Below the pieces are notes generated by a model. It searched no databases. It was given only the letters and a program-made list of their open reading frames with translations, and was not told the DNA's origin. From positions 1,674,001-1,738,000 of the forward strand of contig CBDBBV010000002.1 of assembly GCA_965203265.1 (NCBI GenBank): a stretch of 64,000 nt of DNA, given 5' to 3'. This DNA comes from JAHRAW01 sp965203265 (lineage in GTDB: Bacteria > Pseudomonadota > Gammaproteobacteria > Arenicellales > Poriferihabitantaceae). Both the position numbers and the translations under genes were made by a program. This document shows positions 42,060 to 55,900 of the stretch, in pieces. Position 1 is the stretch's first letter. The number at the start of each line of letters is the position of its first letter.

Positions 42060-43856
42060 TCATTCATGGGCACGCGCCTTCAGCTTTTCGTTGCGAGCAT
42101 CCAACAACGCCTTCATTTCCTGTTGCAGTCGCTGTTTTTCCGCTCCCTCCGGCGCGCCCTGCCGGATTTTCTCGAACAACGCCAAACGGCGCTGCTCGTC
42201 TTGGTGATCAAGCAGGCGGGCGAGGGCGTCGTTGAAATGCTCCGCCAGCACCTCTTCGTCGATGTAATGGGCGCGTGTCGCCAGCTTTTCAAGGTAGTCG
42301 TGAGTGGGCTCCTGGCGAAAGGATTCCAGCAATCGCGCCGTGGTGATGTCGGGTTGTCGGATGATTTGCTCGATCAACTCCAGCAGGATCGGCGCGCCCC
42401 GCAGATTCAGTTTTTTCAGGGCATCCGGCTGGGGGATCGAAGCCGCCAGTTGCGGATGCTGCAACAACAGGCTGATGGCCAGCGCGAGCGGCGACAGTTG
42501 CCCCTGCATCGGAGAATCGGGCTGCGCCGGTCGGCGACGTGCCGCTCGGCCGGCGGAATGTGCCGAATGCGACTTGAGTTGGTGGCTGGACAAGCCGGTC
42601 GTCTCGGTCAGGCGCTTGTACAGCAGTTCCTGCCGCGCCCCGGCGGGCAGTTGCGCGATCATCGGATCAGCCAAGTCCACCAATCGCGCCAACCCGGCCG
42701 GAGTGGCCATATCGACTTGCTCGATGAGATGTTCCAACAGGAAATCCTCCAACGCCAGCGCCTGATCCACGCGCTCGGCGAATCCGTCCCGACCCTCGGC
42801 GCGCACCACGCTGTCCGGATCTTCGCCTTCGGGCAGGAAGAGGAAACCGGCCTGCCGATCATCGCGCATTTCCGGCAGCGCGGTTTGCAGCGCCTTCCAC
42901 GCGGCGGCGCGCCCGGCGCGATCGCCATCGAAGCAGAATACGATCCTCGGCGCCAGCCGAAACAGGCGCTGTAGATGGGTGCGCGTGGTGGCGGTGCCGA
43001 GGGTGGCGACCGCGTTGTCGATGCCGAACTGCGCCAAACCGACCACATCCATGTAGCCTTCCACCACGATGCTGCCGCCGTTCGCGCCGATGGCTCGCCG
43101 AGCGCTGTCCAGTCGGTACAATTCCGCGCCCTTGTGGAACAGGGTGGTTTCCGGAGAATTCAGGTATTTCGGCTCGCCCGCGCCGAGGATGCGCCCGCCG
43201 AAGGCGACCACCCGGCCACGATGGTCTTCGATGGGGAATATCACTCGGCCACGGAAGCGGTCGTACAGTTTGGCTTGGTCATTCTCGGCGATCAAACCCG
43301 CTTTTTGCAGTTGCCGCCGCCGTTTGGCATCCGTGCCGAGGGCGCGGGCGAGATTGTCCCAACCCTTCGGGGCGTAGCCGATGCCGAAGTCGGCGGCGGT
43401 GCGCCCGTCCAGTCCGCGCTCCTTTAGGTAGGCGACGGCGCGCTTGCCCTCGGCGTGGGTGCGTAGTTGCTGTTGGAACCAGTGATTCGCTTGTTCGACT
43501 ATTTGCAACAGAGACGGGAGGGAACTATCGGCGGGTTGCGCCGCCTGCGGCGTGGTTTCGCTCGGCACTTGCAGGCCGACTCCTTCCGCCAATTCCTCCA
43601 CCGCCTCGACGAAACTCAGATGGGCGTAGTCCATGAGGAAGCCGATGGCGCTGCCGTGGGCGCCGCAGCCGAAGCAATAGTAGAACTGCTTGGCCGGGCT
43701 GACCGTGAACGACGGCGTTTTCTCTTCGTGGAACGGGCAGCATGCCTTGTATTCTCCGCCGGCTCGCGTCAACGGCACGCGCCGCTCAATCACATCGACG
43801 ATGTCCACTCGGCTCAATACTTGATCGATGAACGCCTTGGGAATTCTGCCGGCCAT
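42060..43856 (-). CDS. dnaG: DNA primase
   Basis: 598-residue primase that makes RNA primers at the replication fork. N-terminal CHC2 zinc finger (CCPFHEEKTPSF, then FYYCFGCGAHG), catalytic core with TOPRIM motifs (IVVEGYMDVVGLAQFG, FCFDGDRAGRAAAWKAL), and a helical C-terminal helicase-binding region. Normal length. The start MAGRIPKAFID matches family starts; no clear RBS. It lies 57 bp after the stop of the giant autotransporter on the same strand; a TAGAAT in that gap could be a -10. The usual upstream rpsU is absent here. Confidence 0.97.
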   Translation of the reverse strand: MAGRIPKAFIDQVLSRVDIVDVIERRVPLTRAGGEYKACCPFHEEKTPSFTVSPAKQFYYCFGCGAHGSAIGFLMDYAHLSFVEAVEELAEGVGLQVPSETTPQAAQPADSSLPSLLQIVEQANHWFQQQLRTHAEGKRAVAYLKERGLDGRTAADFGIGYAPKGWDNLARALGTDAKRRRQLQKAGLIAENDQAKLYDRFRGRVIFPIEDHRGRVVAFGGRILGAGEPKYLNSPETTLFHKGAELYRLDSARRAIGANGGSIVVEGYMDVVGLAQFGIDNAVATLGTATTRTHLQRLFRLAPRIVFCFDGDRAGRAAAWKALQTALPEMRDDRQAGFLFLPEGEDPDSVVRAEGRDGFAERVDQALALEDFLLEHLIEQVDMATPAGLARLVDLADPMIAQLPAGARQELLYKRLTETTGLSSHQLKSHSAHSAGRAARRRPAQPDSPMQGQLSPLALAISLLLQHPQLAASIPQPDALKKLNLRGAPILLELIEQIIRQPDITTARLLESFRQEPTHDYLEKLATRAHYIDEEVLAEHFNDALARLLDHQDEQRRLALFEKIRQGAPEGAEKQRLQQEMKALLDARNEKLKARAHE

Positions 43857-43913
43857 GGCGGAGATTCTACCCCAACGGGGCGACTGCGGTGGGCGCGGGC
43901 GCCGCCGTCCGCC

Positions 43914-46900
43914 TCAAAAGCGCACTGTTCCCTTCAACATCAGCGAATGGCTGGCGGGTGCGTTGACACTTTCGAAGCGTTCGCCGGACAGGTTCATATC
44001 CAGCACCCCGTTGCCGCCAACCGCCCACTCCAGTCCCATGCGATACCTGCGGTCGCCTGTGCCCGTGTCCGCGGTTTCATGTTGCTCACCGGACAGGTTC
44101 ATGCGCAGGCTGCTGTTGAACGCCCAATCCAGTCCGGCGCGGTATTGCTTGCTGTGCTCGTCCATGGTCAGGCCACCCCAGGGCGTTACCAAGCCACTGC
44201 TCCACGGCGCCCACAGACCATAGCCCAATCTCGCATCCAAACGCCCGCTGGAATCGACAACGGGAGCCGCAGTGGTCTCGTTCTCGCGCATGCCCTGAGT
44301 CCAGATTCTGCCGGTGTCCTGCCCGCTACTGCCGTAGCCGGGGCGCAAAGTGATCGACAGGCCGCGTCCGTTCGTGTCCGGAGTCTTCTGCACCAAGCCG
44401 CTCACGCCCCATTCCTCATAGTCGCTACGGCCAAACATGCCGTATATGGAGGTGGACACGACCACTCCCGTCTGCGCGTTCTCATAGCGCATGCCGCCGC
44501 TCAATTCCGCTCCCGTGCCGGTGTTGCCGTCGCCGCCATCGTGGCGCGCGCCCAACGACAGATTCGGCGAAACTCGTCCGCCGCCGGCCAATTCCACCGT
44601 ATAGCTCGCCTCCGCCGCCAAGCGTATGAGCGAGGTGTCCACCGTCATCGCGGCCATGTCCTCGTTGCCGTCCAAGTCCATATTCGTCTGCATGGCCTCT
44701 CCCTTGAGGCGCACGTTGACCTCGCCGTCGGTCCATACCAAACCACCGCCGCCCGCGCCCACCGTCCACAGCGTCGCATCGTTCGACACCGCCGTGCCCT
44801 GATCCGGCGCGACCTCGATCTCGCCCGTGCCGTAGCCGGCGGTCGCCCACAAATCCATATAGCCGGCGCGCCAGCCGATATAGGGGTGCACGCTGAGCAT
44901 ATCCAGATTGTAGTCTCCCCGACCGCTCGCCTCGCCCGAACCGGTGTCGTAATTGAACTCGCCCTGATCCCACGACAACGCCAAACCGGCCAGCAGGTTG
45001 TCGCGCACTTTCGCGTCCACGCCCACCTGCGCGCCGTGTAGTCCGCCGTTCCAGTCCAACCCGTCGTTCTCGCCGGAGAGATTGCCATGTGCGCCGCTAC
45101 CCCAGATGGTGGCCGAGGCCGAGCCAACCGAATCCGACGCGCTCACCCCATCGTCCATGTACAACGGCAGGTTGAAATGGGAGCCGCCCAGCATGTCTCG
45201 CATGTCGTGATGGCCGTTCATCATGCCTGGGGCATGCGCTACCAATGCACCCGCCACCGTGGCCTGACCGCCAAGACTGGCGGTAACCGTACCGCCACCA
45301 CCGCCGCCACCGTTCATGGCCTCCTCCACACGCTTGGAAATGGCGCCCGTAGTGCGCCCAGAAACGGCGCGCACCACTTCGGACAACATCGCCTCATGCA
45401 CCTGCGCCAATCCGCCGGTGCCCGGCGTACCCGTCATGCTGCTCTCACTCCAGAGGCTGACGCCGGCGGCATTGCGCGCTTGTACCTCCACGCGGTAGAG
45501 CGTGCCGTTGGTCAGGCCGTTCAAGGTCTGGCGCATGGTCGTTGCGCTGTAGGTCGATGTTACCCAACCGGTGGCCGGATCGTTCGAGGTTGTCGCATCC
45601 ACATTAGGAGCGTCTTCCTCGCGGTACCGCAGCCCATAGCCGGTAATCGGCGAACCGTTGCCGGACGGCTCATCCCACGATGCCGTCAGCGCCCCATCGG
45701 AAGGCGTCAACTGCAGGTTCGGCGCATCCGGCGGCGAGTCGTTGTCTATTATGGTGAAGGTCGCCGTGGCGGAAAAGCCGGTCATGGCCGTCTCGCCTGC
45801 GCTGCATGATGTGTCGTCTATGGTAACCGTTACGGTCTCCGGAGGTTCGCGAAGGCTGTCATCGTGGATTTCAATCTGCATCGTGCCGCTCGCCGCACGC
45901 GCTTGGAATTGCAGAGGAGGCACCAAGCGATAGTCCCATTCGGCGGCGTTCTCGGTGGTGCTCGAGGCCGTACCCGTTTTGACCAGCGTGCACTCCAGCA
46001 TCTCGTTTAAGGTGCCGCCCACCAGCGTCGCCGTTAGCGTAACCGAACCGACATCCTCATTGACTCGATTCGGAACACTCAAACTCACCGCGGACGGCAA
46101 CGGCTCATCGCGGGTTATCGTTACCGTGTAGGTCTGCTTGCTGGCGTCCTCGGCGGTTACCTCGATGAGGATCGCATTGCTACCAACCACAAGGTTGATG
46201 GCCTGACTGAAGGAACCGCTAGTTACCGTCTGCAAACTATTAGCCTTGCCCACCCGCACCGTCGCCTTGCCAGTGTCGGACACGGTCGGCTGCACTTTTG
46301 CCCAAGCGATTTCGGAGGAGACGTTAGCCGTGTAGGCAGTGGTGCCGGAGACGAATACCGGAGCGATCGTGATCGTGCTGAAGGTGCCGGAGGCGGTGGC
46401 GCTGCCGCTTGCCGTCAAGGCGCTCAAGGTGGCGTCAGTGGATAGCGTGGTGTCTACTGTGAAGGTGGCAGTGGCCGTGACGCCCTGATTGCCCACTGCG
46501 TCGTAATAGCCATTGGTGATGGCCACATACACATTTCCATCATCCAGATTCGAGGTCGGGTTGATGGTGATGACGGTCTTGGCGCCGTTGATGGTGGCGG
46601 AGTACGGGATGTCCGCGCCGCTGGCGTTGGTCTTCTTCAGTGTGAGAATCCCGGACAGGTCGGAATTGGCGAAGTCGCCGCCGCCGGACTTCTTGATGAC
46701 CTCGGCGAAGGTCAGCGTGATGTTGGTGGTGTTGTTCTTCACCGTGGTGCCGTTCGCCGGTGAGAAGGTCGGCGCCGCCACGCCGGTGGTGTCTACTGTA
46801 ATGGTGGCGCTGGCCGTGCTGCCCTGATTGCCCACCGCGTCGTAGTAGCCAGTCGAGATGGCCACATACACCACACCGTCGGGCAGGTTTGACGACGGGT

Positions 46901-49900
46901 TGATGGTGATGATGGTTTTGGCGCCGTTGATGGTGGCGGCGTACTGGATGTCCGCGCCGCCGGCATTGGTGCGTTTCAGGGTGAGAATGCCGGACAGGTC
47001 GGAATTGGCGAAGTCGCCGCCGCCGGACTTTTTGATAGCCTCGGCGAAGGTCAGCGTGATGTTGGTGGTGTTGTCGGCCACCGTGTCGCCGTTCGCCGGT
47101 GAGAAGGTCGGCGCCGCCACGCCGGTGGTGTCTACTGTGATGGTGGCAGTGGCCGCAGTGCCCTGATTGCCCACCGCATCGTAGTAGCCAGTCGAGATGG
47201 CCACATACACATTCCCTTCGGGCAGATTCGAGGTCGGATTGATGGTGATAATCGTATTGGCGCCGTTGATGGTGGCGGCGTAGGGGATGTTCGCGCCGCC
47301 GGCATCGGTGCGCTTCAGGGTGAGAATGTTCGACAAGTCGGAACTGGCAAAATCGCCGCCGCCGGATTTCGCAATGGCCTCGGCGAAGGTCAGCGTGATG
47401 TTGGTGGTGTTGTCGGTTACCGTGGCGCCGTTCGCCGGTGAGAAGGTCGGCGCAGACACGCCGGTGGTGTCTACTGTGATGGTGGCGCTGGCCGCGTTGC
47501 CCTGATTGCCCGCCGCATCGTAGTAGGCGTTGGTAATGGCCACATACACCGCACCGTCCGACAATGCCGAACTCGGATCGATGGTGATCACTTTCTTGGC
47601 GGCATCGATGGTGGCGTTGAAGGTGATGTTCGCGCCGCTGCTGTTGGTCACCTTCAACCTGACGATGCCGTCTATTGTGGAGTCGGTGAAGTCGGTTCCG
47701 CCACTGTTCGACTTGATGGCCTCGGCGAAGGTTATCGTGATGTTGGTGCCGTTGTTAGCCACCGTGGTGCCGTTCGCCGGTGAGAAGGTCGGCGCGGCAA
47801 CTCCGGTGTCCACTGTGATGGTGGCGTTGGCCGCGCTGCCCTGATTGCCCGCCGCGTCGTAGTAGGCGTTGGTAACGGCTACATACACCGCGCCGTCCGA
47901 CAATGCCGAACTCGGATCGATGGTGATCACTTTCTTGGCGCTGTCGATGGTGGCGTTGAAGGTGATGTTCGAGCCGCCGCTGTTGGTCATCTTCAGCCTG
48001 ACGATGTTGTCTATACTGGTGTTGGTGAAATCGGTTCCGCTACTGTTCGACTTGATCGCCTCGGCGAAGGTTACCGTGATGTTGGTGCCGTTATTAGCCA
48101 CCGTCGCACCGCTCGCCGGTGAGAAGGTCGGCGCGGCAACTGTGGTGTCCACAGTAAAGGTGGCGTTGGCGGTACTGCCCTGATTGCCCGCCGCATCGTA
48201 ATAGCCAGTCGAGATGGCCACATACACCGCGCCGTCCGACAAATTCGAGGTCGGATTGATGATGATCACCTTCTTGGCGCTGTCTATGGTGGCGGTGTAG
48301 GGGATGGCCGCGCCGCTGTCGTCGTCCACCTTCAGCGTAAGAATGCCGGACAGGTCGGAATTGGCGAAGTCGCCGCCGCCGGACTTTTTGATAGCCTCGG
48401 CGAAGGTCAGCGTGATGTTGGTGGTGTTGTCGGTTACCGTGTCGCCATTCGCCGGTGAGAAAGTCGGCGCAGACACGCCGGTGGTGTCCACTGTGAAGGT
48501 GGCGTTGGCCGCGCTGCCTTGATTGCCCGCCGCATCGTAGTAAGCATTGGTAACGGCCACATATACCGCGCCGTCCGACAATGCCGAACTCGGATCGATG
48601 GTGATCACTTTCTTGGCGGAGTCAATGGTGGCGTCGAAGGTGATGTTCGAGCCGCTATTGTTGGTCACCTTCAACCTGACGATGTTGTCTATATCGGTGT
48701 TGGCGAAATCGGTGCCGCTATTGTCCTTCTTGATCGCCTCGGCGAAGGTTATCGTGATGTTGGTGCCGTTGTTGTTCACCGTGGCGCCATTCACCGGCGA
48801 GAAGGTCGGCGCGGCAACCCCGGTGTCCACTGTGAAGGTGGCGCTGGCCGCGCTACCTTGATTGCCCGCCGCATCGTAGTAGGCGTTGGTAATGGCCACA
48901 TACACCGCGCCGTCCGACAATGCCGAACTCGGATCGATGGTGATCACTTTCTTGGCGCTGTCGATGGTGGCGTTGAAGGTGATGTTCGAGCCGCTGCTGT
49001 TGGTCACCTTCAACCTGACGATGTTGTCTATTGTGCTGTCGGTGAAGTCGGTGCCACTGCCGTTCGACTTGATCGCCTCGGCGAAGGTTATCGTGATGTT
49101 GGTGCCGTTGTTGTTCACCGTGGTGCCGCTTGCCGGTGAGAAGGTCGGCGCGGCAACCGTGGTGTCTACTGTAAAGGTGGCAGTGGCCGCGCTGCCCTGA
49201 TTGCCCGCCGCATCGTAGTAGCCAGTCGAGATGGCCACATACACCGCGCCGTCCGACAGATTCGAGTTCGGATTGATGGTGATCACTTTCTTGGCACCGT
49301 TGATGCTGGCGCTGAAACCAATCGCCGTCCCGCTATCGTCCGTCTCCTTCAATGTAACGAATGTCGATAAATCTCCGTCAACCAGAGAAGCGCCGTTGGC
49401 CTTGGTAACCGCCTCGCTGAAAGTTACCGTGATGTTTCTGCTGTTGTCGGTTACCGTATCTCCATTCGCAGGCGCAAAGGTCGCGGTGGGCGCCGTTAGG
49501 TCTACCGTAAAGGTCGCATTCGCAGCACTGCCCTGATTGCCCGCCGCATCGTAGTAGCCATCCGTAACCGCTACATACACATCTCCTTCCGACAGGTTCG
49601 AACTCGGATCGATGGTGATCACTTTCTTCGCGCTGTCGATGGTGGCGTTGAAGGTGATGTTCGAGCCGCCGCTGTTGGTCACCTTCAGCCTGACGATGTT
49701 GTCTATCGTCGTGTTGGTAAAGTCGGTTCCGCTTCCATCCGACTTGATCGCCTCGGTGAAGGTTATCGTGATGTTCGTCCCAGCGTTGCTTATCTTCGCA
49801 CTGTTCGCCGGATCGAATGTTGGCGAAGGTGCCGTAGCGTCTACCGTAATGGTCGCATTGGCCGCACTGCCCTGATTGCCCGCCACATCGTAGTAGCCAT

Positions 49901-52900
49901 CCGAAATCGCTACATATACCGCTCCGTCCGACAAATTCGATACCGGGTTGAGCGTGATGGCCGTCTTGGCCGGGTTGATGCGTACCGCGTAATCGATTGC
50001 CGTTCCGTTGGTGTCATCCTCCTTCAGGGTCAATATGCCCTTCAACTCGGAATCGGAAAAATCGCTTCCGTCAGATTTCTTGATGGCCTCGCCAAACGTT
50101 ATCGTGAGGTTCCTGCCAGCGTCCGTTACCACCGCACTGTTCGCCGGATCGAATGTTGGCGAAGGCGCCGTGAGGTCAACCGTAAAGGTCGCCGCGGCCG
50201 CATCTCCCTCATTGCCAGCCGCGTTGTAGTATCCACCAGATATCGCTACATACACATTTCCTTCTTCCAAATTGGAAGTCGGATCAATCGTGATGACCGT
50301 CTTGCCCGAGTTGATGGTGGCGCTATAACCAATGTCATCACCGCCACTGTCGGTCTTCTTCAAGGTGAGTAGGCCGGACAAATCAGCGTTGGCAAAAGCA
50401 ACGCCGCCCGACTTCGTAACCGCCTCGCTGAAGGTCAATGTGATGTCCGTGGCTGCATCCTTTGTCGTATCTCCGTTCGCCGGATCGAAGGTTACCGTCG
50501 CCTTGCTCGTGTCTACCTCGAATGTCGCATTCTCCGCATCACCCCGATTACCCGCCGCATCAGCGTAGTTATTCGAAATCGCTACATACACATCCCCATC
50601 GGACAATTCCGATGTCGGATCTATCGTTATGACTGTCTTGTCCGTGTTGATGCTGGCGCTGAAACCAATCGGTGTCCCGCTCTCGCCCGTCTCCTTCAAT
50701 GTAACGAATGTCGACAAATCACCATTGGCAAGCGCAGTACCGTTTGCCTTCGTAACCGCCTCGCTGAATGTTATCGTGATGTTCGTAGCGGTGTCGGTTA
50801 CCGTATCTCCATTCGCCGGAGCAAAGGTCGGGGTAGGCGCCGTGAGGTCAACCGTAAAGGTCGCATTGGCCGCATCTCCCTCATTGCCAGCCGCGTTGTA
50901 GTATCCACCCGAAATCGCTACATACACATTTCCTTCTTCCAAATTGGAAGTCGGATCAATCGTGATGACCGTCTTTTCCGTGTTGATGGTGGCGCTATAA
51001 CCAATGTCATCACCGCCACTGTCGGTTTTCTTCAAGGTGAGTAGGCCGGACAAATCAGCGTTGGCAAGCGCAACGCCGCCCGACTTCGTAACCGCCTCGC
51101 TGAAGGTCAATGTGATGTCCGTGGCTGCATCCTTTGTCGTATCTCCGTTCGCCGGATCGAAGGTTACCGTCGCCTTGCTCGTGTCTACCGTGAAGGTCGC
51201 ATTCTCCGCATTACCCCGATTACCCGCCGCATCGGCGTAGTTGTTCGGAATCGCTACATACACTTTACCATCTGCCAAATCCGCAGACGGATTTATCGTT
51301 ATGACTGTCTTGTCCGTGTTGATGGTGGCGCTGAAACCAATCGGTGTCCCGCTCTCGTCCGTCTCCTTCAGTGCAACGAATGTCGACAAATCGGCATTGG
51401 CAAGGGCAGTACCGTCTGCCTTCGTAACCGCCTCGCTGAATGTTATCGTGATGTTCGTAGCGGCGTCGGTTACCGTATCTCCATTCGCCGGAGCAAAGGT
51501 CGGGGTAGGTGCCGTGAGGTCGACCGTAAAGATCGCATTGGCCGCATCTCCCTCATTACCAGCCGCGTTGTAGTATCCACCCGAAATTGCTACATACACA
51601 TTTCCTTCTTCCAAATTGGAACTCGGATCAATCGTGATGATCGTATTGGCGTCGTTGATGCTGGCGCTAAAGGAAATGTCATTTCCACCACTGCTAGTCT
51701 TCTTCAAGGCCAGTATGCTTGAAAAATCGGTATTGCCTAGCGGATCGCCGTTTTGCTTCGTAACCGCCTCGCTGAAGGTCAATGTGATGTCCGTGGCTGC
51801 ATCCTTTATCGTATCTCCGTTCGCCGGATCGAAGGTTACCGTCGCCTTGCTCGTGTCTATCTCGAATGTCGCATTCTCCGCATTACCCCGATTACCCGCC
51901 GCATCAGCGTAGTTATTCAAAATCGCTACATACACATCTCCATCGGACAATTCCAATGTCGGATCTATCGTTATGACTGTCTTGTCCGGGTTGATGCTGG
52001 CGGTAAACCCAATCGCCGTCCCGCTCTCGTCCGTCTCCTTCAATATAGCGAATGTCGACAAATCAGAATCGGAAAGCGCAGTACCGTCCGACTTCGTAAC
52101 CGCCTCGCTGAATGTTATCGTGATGTCCGTAGCGGCGTCGGTTACCGTATCTCCATCCGCCGGATTGAAAGTTACCGTAGGCGCCGTAACATCAATCGTA
52201 AAGGTTGCATTCGCCATACTGCCCTGATTGCCCGCCGCATCGTAGTACGCATCCGAAATCGATACATACACATCACCCTCCGATAGCGTCGCAGGGGTCG
52301 GGTCTATGGTGATCACTTTCTTGGCAGCATCTATGGTGGCGTTGAAGGCTATCGCCGAACCACTGCTTCCACCCGACTTCAACATGAAAATACCGTCTAT
52401 CGTGTCATCGGTAAAGTCGGTTCCGCTTCCGTTCGACTTGATCGCCTCGATAAAGGTTACCGTGATGTTCGTTCCAGCGGTGTTTATCTTCGCACCATTC
52501 GCAGGCGAAAAAGTCGGTGCCGGCGCCGTAGCATCTACCGTAAAGGTCGCATTCGCCGCACTACCCTGATTGCCATCCGCATCGTAGTAGTCATTGGATA
52601 TGGCCACATACACCGCGCCGTCCGACAAACTCGAGTCCGGATTGATGGTGACGATGGTTTTGGCGCCGTTGATGGTAGCGGCGTAGGGGATGGCCGTGCC
52701 ACTGGCGTCGGTCGTCTTCAGCGTGAGGATGCTCGACAGGTCGGCGTCGGCGAAATCGGTGCCGCTGCCATCCTTCTTGATGGCCTCGTCGAAGGTCAGC
52801 GTGATGTCGGTGGTATTGTCGGTTACCACCTCGCCGTTCGCCGGTGAGAAGGTCGGCGCGGCCAATTCGGGAGGGGGCACCTGCGGCGTACCCTGGCCGC

Positions 52901-55900
52901 TTGCCCAAGCGCTGCCCGGACTGATGCCGTTTTTCGCCCGCACGCGCACTGTGTAACTTGTGCCGCCGGCTAGGCCGGTGATCTCCACGCTGGTGGCCGT
53001 GCCGCTGTGGGTAACATCCGTCCAATTCGGTGCCGAGGTTTCCTTGTACTGCACATCGTAGCCGGTGATGCTGGCACCGCGTCCGCCGGTGTCGGCGGGG
53101 GCGGCCCAGGCGATCGACAAATTGTCATTACCCGCGGTTACCGCAATGCCGCTGGCCGGCACTACGAGTTCGACGGCTACCATATTCCCCGCGCTCCACG
53201 ACGGGCCGTTGCTCCAGAAGTACCTCCCACTGAAACCGGACGACAGCGCATAACTGTTGCCGCCGATGCGCAAACTGCCGGAACGCAGAGATGCAGACGG
53301 GTTGCCGCTCGTAGACAATCTCATGCTCAGATTGCCGCTACCGTCCACAGAGAGATCGGTTACACGATAGCCCTTGCCATCGAAGTTGAAGCGGTTATTG
53401 CTCAAGGTCGTGCTGCTTCCATCCGCATCCACAGTCAATGTGGCCGACCAGATGGTGGTGACGGAATCCGGCGGCGCGGTTGGTGCGCCCGGTACATCCC
53501 AAGTGGTAACCGCCACGGATGAACTGGAATCGTCTATGGCGGCCGGCGTGGCAGCCTTGGTTTTCAAGTGGGCGCGCACCGTGTAGGCCGTGCCCTTCTC
53601 CAAGCCGGTGCCGGTGAATACAAATGGGCTTGCGCTACTGGTCGTTGCCATATTTTCCGGCAACTGGTGATCAATCTCACGGCTCGCCGGCCACTCGGCG
53701 GAGGCTTTTTTGATCTGGATGACCACATCATAGGTGTCCGCGTCGGGATTGGTGGTTGCCACGGTAATGTTCGGCGCACCACTACTCGCTCCGGCGGTTA
53801 CCGAGGAAACGGTCGGTACCGGATATGCCCGCTCAATGGTAACCGAATAGTTTGCGGTGGTCGTGCCATCCGGTGCCGTTACCACAATGGCGACCACATT
53901 GTCTCCGTAGACGAGGTCGATCACCTTGCTGACGGTAACCGTGCCGTCGGGGGTCTCGCCGTCTATGGAAACGGAGGCACCGCTCTCCTTCGGCGTAGCC
54001 CACACTTTCACCTCGGCCACACCCGCATCCACCCGCGCAGTGAAGCGCGTGCTCCCCTGCGTCCCGCCCAACGACACAACCGTGTTGTCGGGAGGATCGT
54101 TCAAGGTTACCCGCAACAGGCTCAGCGTGGCATCGGTGGATTTGTTGTTATCGCTAGGGTTGATGACGCCGCTCAAGATGGCGGTTTTCGCGTCCTCGGC
54201 GATTTCGTAGTTGGCGGCCTTGAAGGAACCGTTGTCCGCCAGCGTATAGGTAACATCCACATTGTGGGTGCCCGCCGTGGCGGCGGCGAAGGAGCCGCTA
54301 ACTTGCAATCCACCGGCGCGGAAGTCCGCCAGCTCGCCCGACACCACGCCGGTGCCTGTAGCCGCGCTGGTATCGAAAGTTGCATCGGTGTTGCCGTTCG
54401 CCGTCTTGGCGTCCACCGTAACCCCACCGATGGCGGTGATGCTGGCCTGATTGATAGTGCCGGTTACGCTCAGAGTAACCGCATAGTTGCCACCGTCCGC
54501 GCCGCCGATGGTCGAATCGGTGATGGCGTGGCCGACACCCACATCCGCCGAGGCGTAGGTGCCGCCGGTGATGGTTACCACATCGCCGTTCAACAGATCC
54601 GGATTGAAACTGCCGCTGATGGCCGTGCCGCTACCGACCTGATCGCTGCCGTTGTAGGCGCGCGCGGGCACGGTGGCGGTGAAGGTGGTCGGTTTCTTGG
54701 TGATTTCGCCGGTTATGGTGCCGATGGTTACCGCGTAATTGCCCGCATCGGCACCGCCTTTACTCGCGCCGGTGATGGGCTTGGCGGCACCGGCGTCCGC
54801 CGAGGCGTAGGTGCCGCCGGTGATGGTTACCACATCGGTGCCCAACAGAGCCGGCTCAAAAGTGCCACTGATGGCCGTGTTGACCGTGTCGGTGCCGTCA
54901 TATTCCCGCGCCGCCGCCGTGCCGGTGAAGGTGGTCGGCTGGGGCATTATGGTGCCGCTCAGGGGGATGGAACTCGGCAGGCTGTAGTTGCTCGCCGTAG
55001 TGCCGGAGGCTTCCACGGGCACGAGGGCGAATTCCGGATTCTCGATAGTCTTGTTCATGCCGGCGTTCTCGTCGGCGTAGGCACCGGCGGTAAGCGTCAG
55101 CGTCAGGGATTCGCCACTAACCCCGCTGGTCACGGTTACGCCGGAGAGTTCGGCGGCGGCGGTGGTGTTGTCGCCATCGTAGGTCTTGGTCAGCACCGCA
55201 GCGCCGCTGAGCGTAACCAACTTGGGCGTGATGGTATACACGGCGGGCGTGGTTGCAGTCGGCAACTCGTATTCGCTCGCATATGCTGGGGCGATGGTCA
55301 GGCCGCTCGGATCGACGGCATATTCTCCGGCGTCATCGCCCGGCGCCCGCGTCAAAGCGCCGGAGATCACATCGTTCTTCGTATCGCCGGTAAACAGGTT
55401 GGACAGGGAGTAGGACAGATCGTCGGTGCCGCCGTAGGCGCGGCTGTCGTTGGTCAGCGCGATTTCGAGAACGCGGGCGCGGGTTATCGCCAGCGTGTAG
55501 GTCTTCGTAATAGTGGTGTCCTCGGCGGTTACTACTACATCGATGAAATTGCCCCCTTCGGTGAGTGCGATGGCGTCGCTGGCCATTTTGTCCGTTACCG
55601 ACGGCAACGGATCGGTGCCGCGCTTGCCCGCCGCAATCATCGCCTTGTCAGTGGCCGCCACGGTTGGCGTTACCTTGAGATGGGTAGTCGCGTTGGCCAC
55701 CGAAGCAGTGTAGGTGAGTTTGCTCGCATCGAAGGCCGGTGCCAGCGTGAGCGCCGTGGCGAAGGTGCCGTCGGCGCTGGTGTCGGTGGTCGCGGTGAGC
55801 GCGCTCAAACTGGCGTCGGTGGATAGGGGAGACTCGGGCGTGCCCTGTCCGCTTGCCCAAGCGCTACCCGGATCGATGCCGTTTTGTGCACGCACGCGCA

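Noticed and set aside
40587..42974. 795-codon plus-strand ORF opposite rpoD and dnaG
   Set aside because: Antisense shadow of two clear housekeeping genes.
46445..52865. Regular repeats as a CRISPR array
   Set aside because: The unit is about 336 bp, coding, with divergent copies and no short repeat-spacer structure; no cas genes.
53568..55826. 752-codon plus-strand ORF
   Set aside because: Mirror of the tandemly duplicated adhesin block; a near-identical shadow recurs at 56,576.
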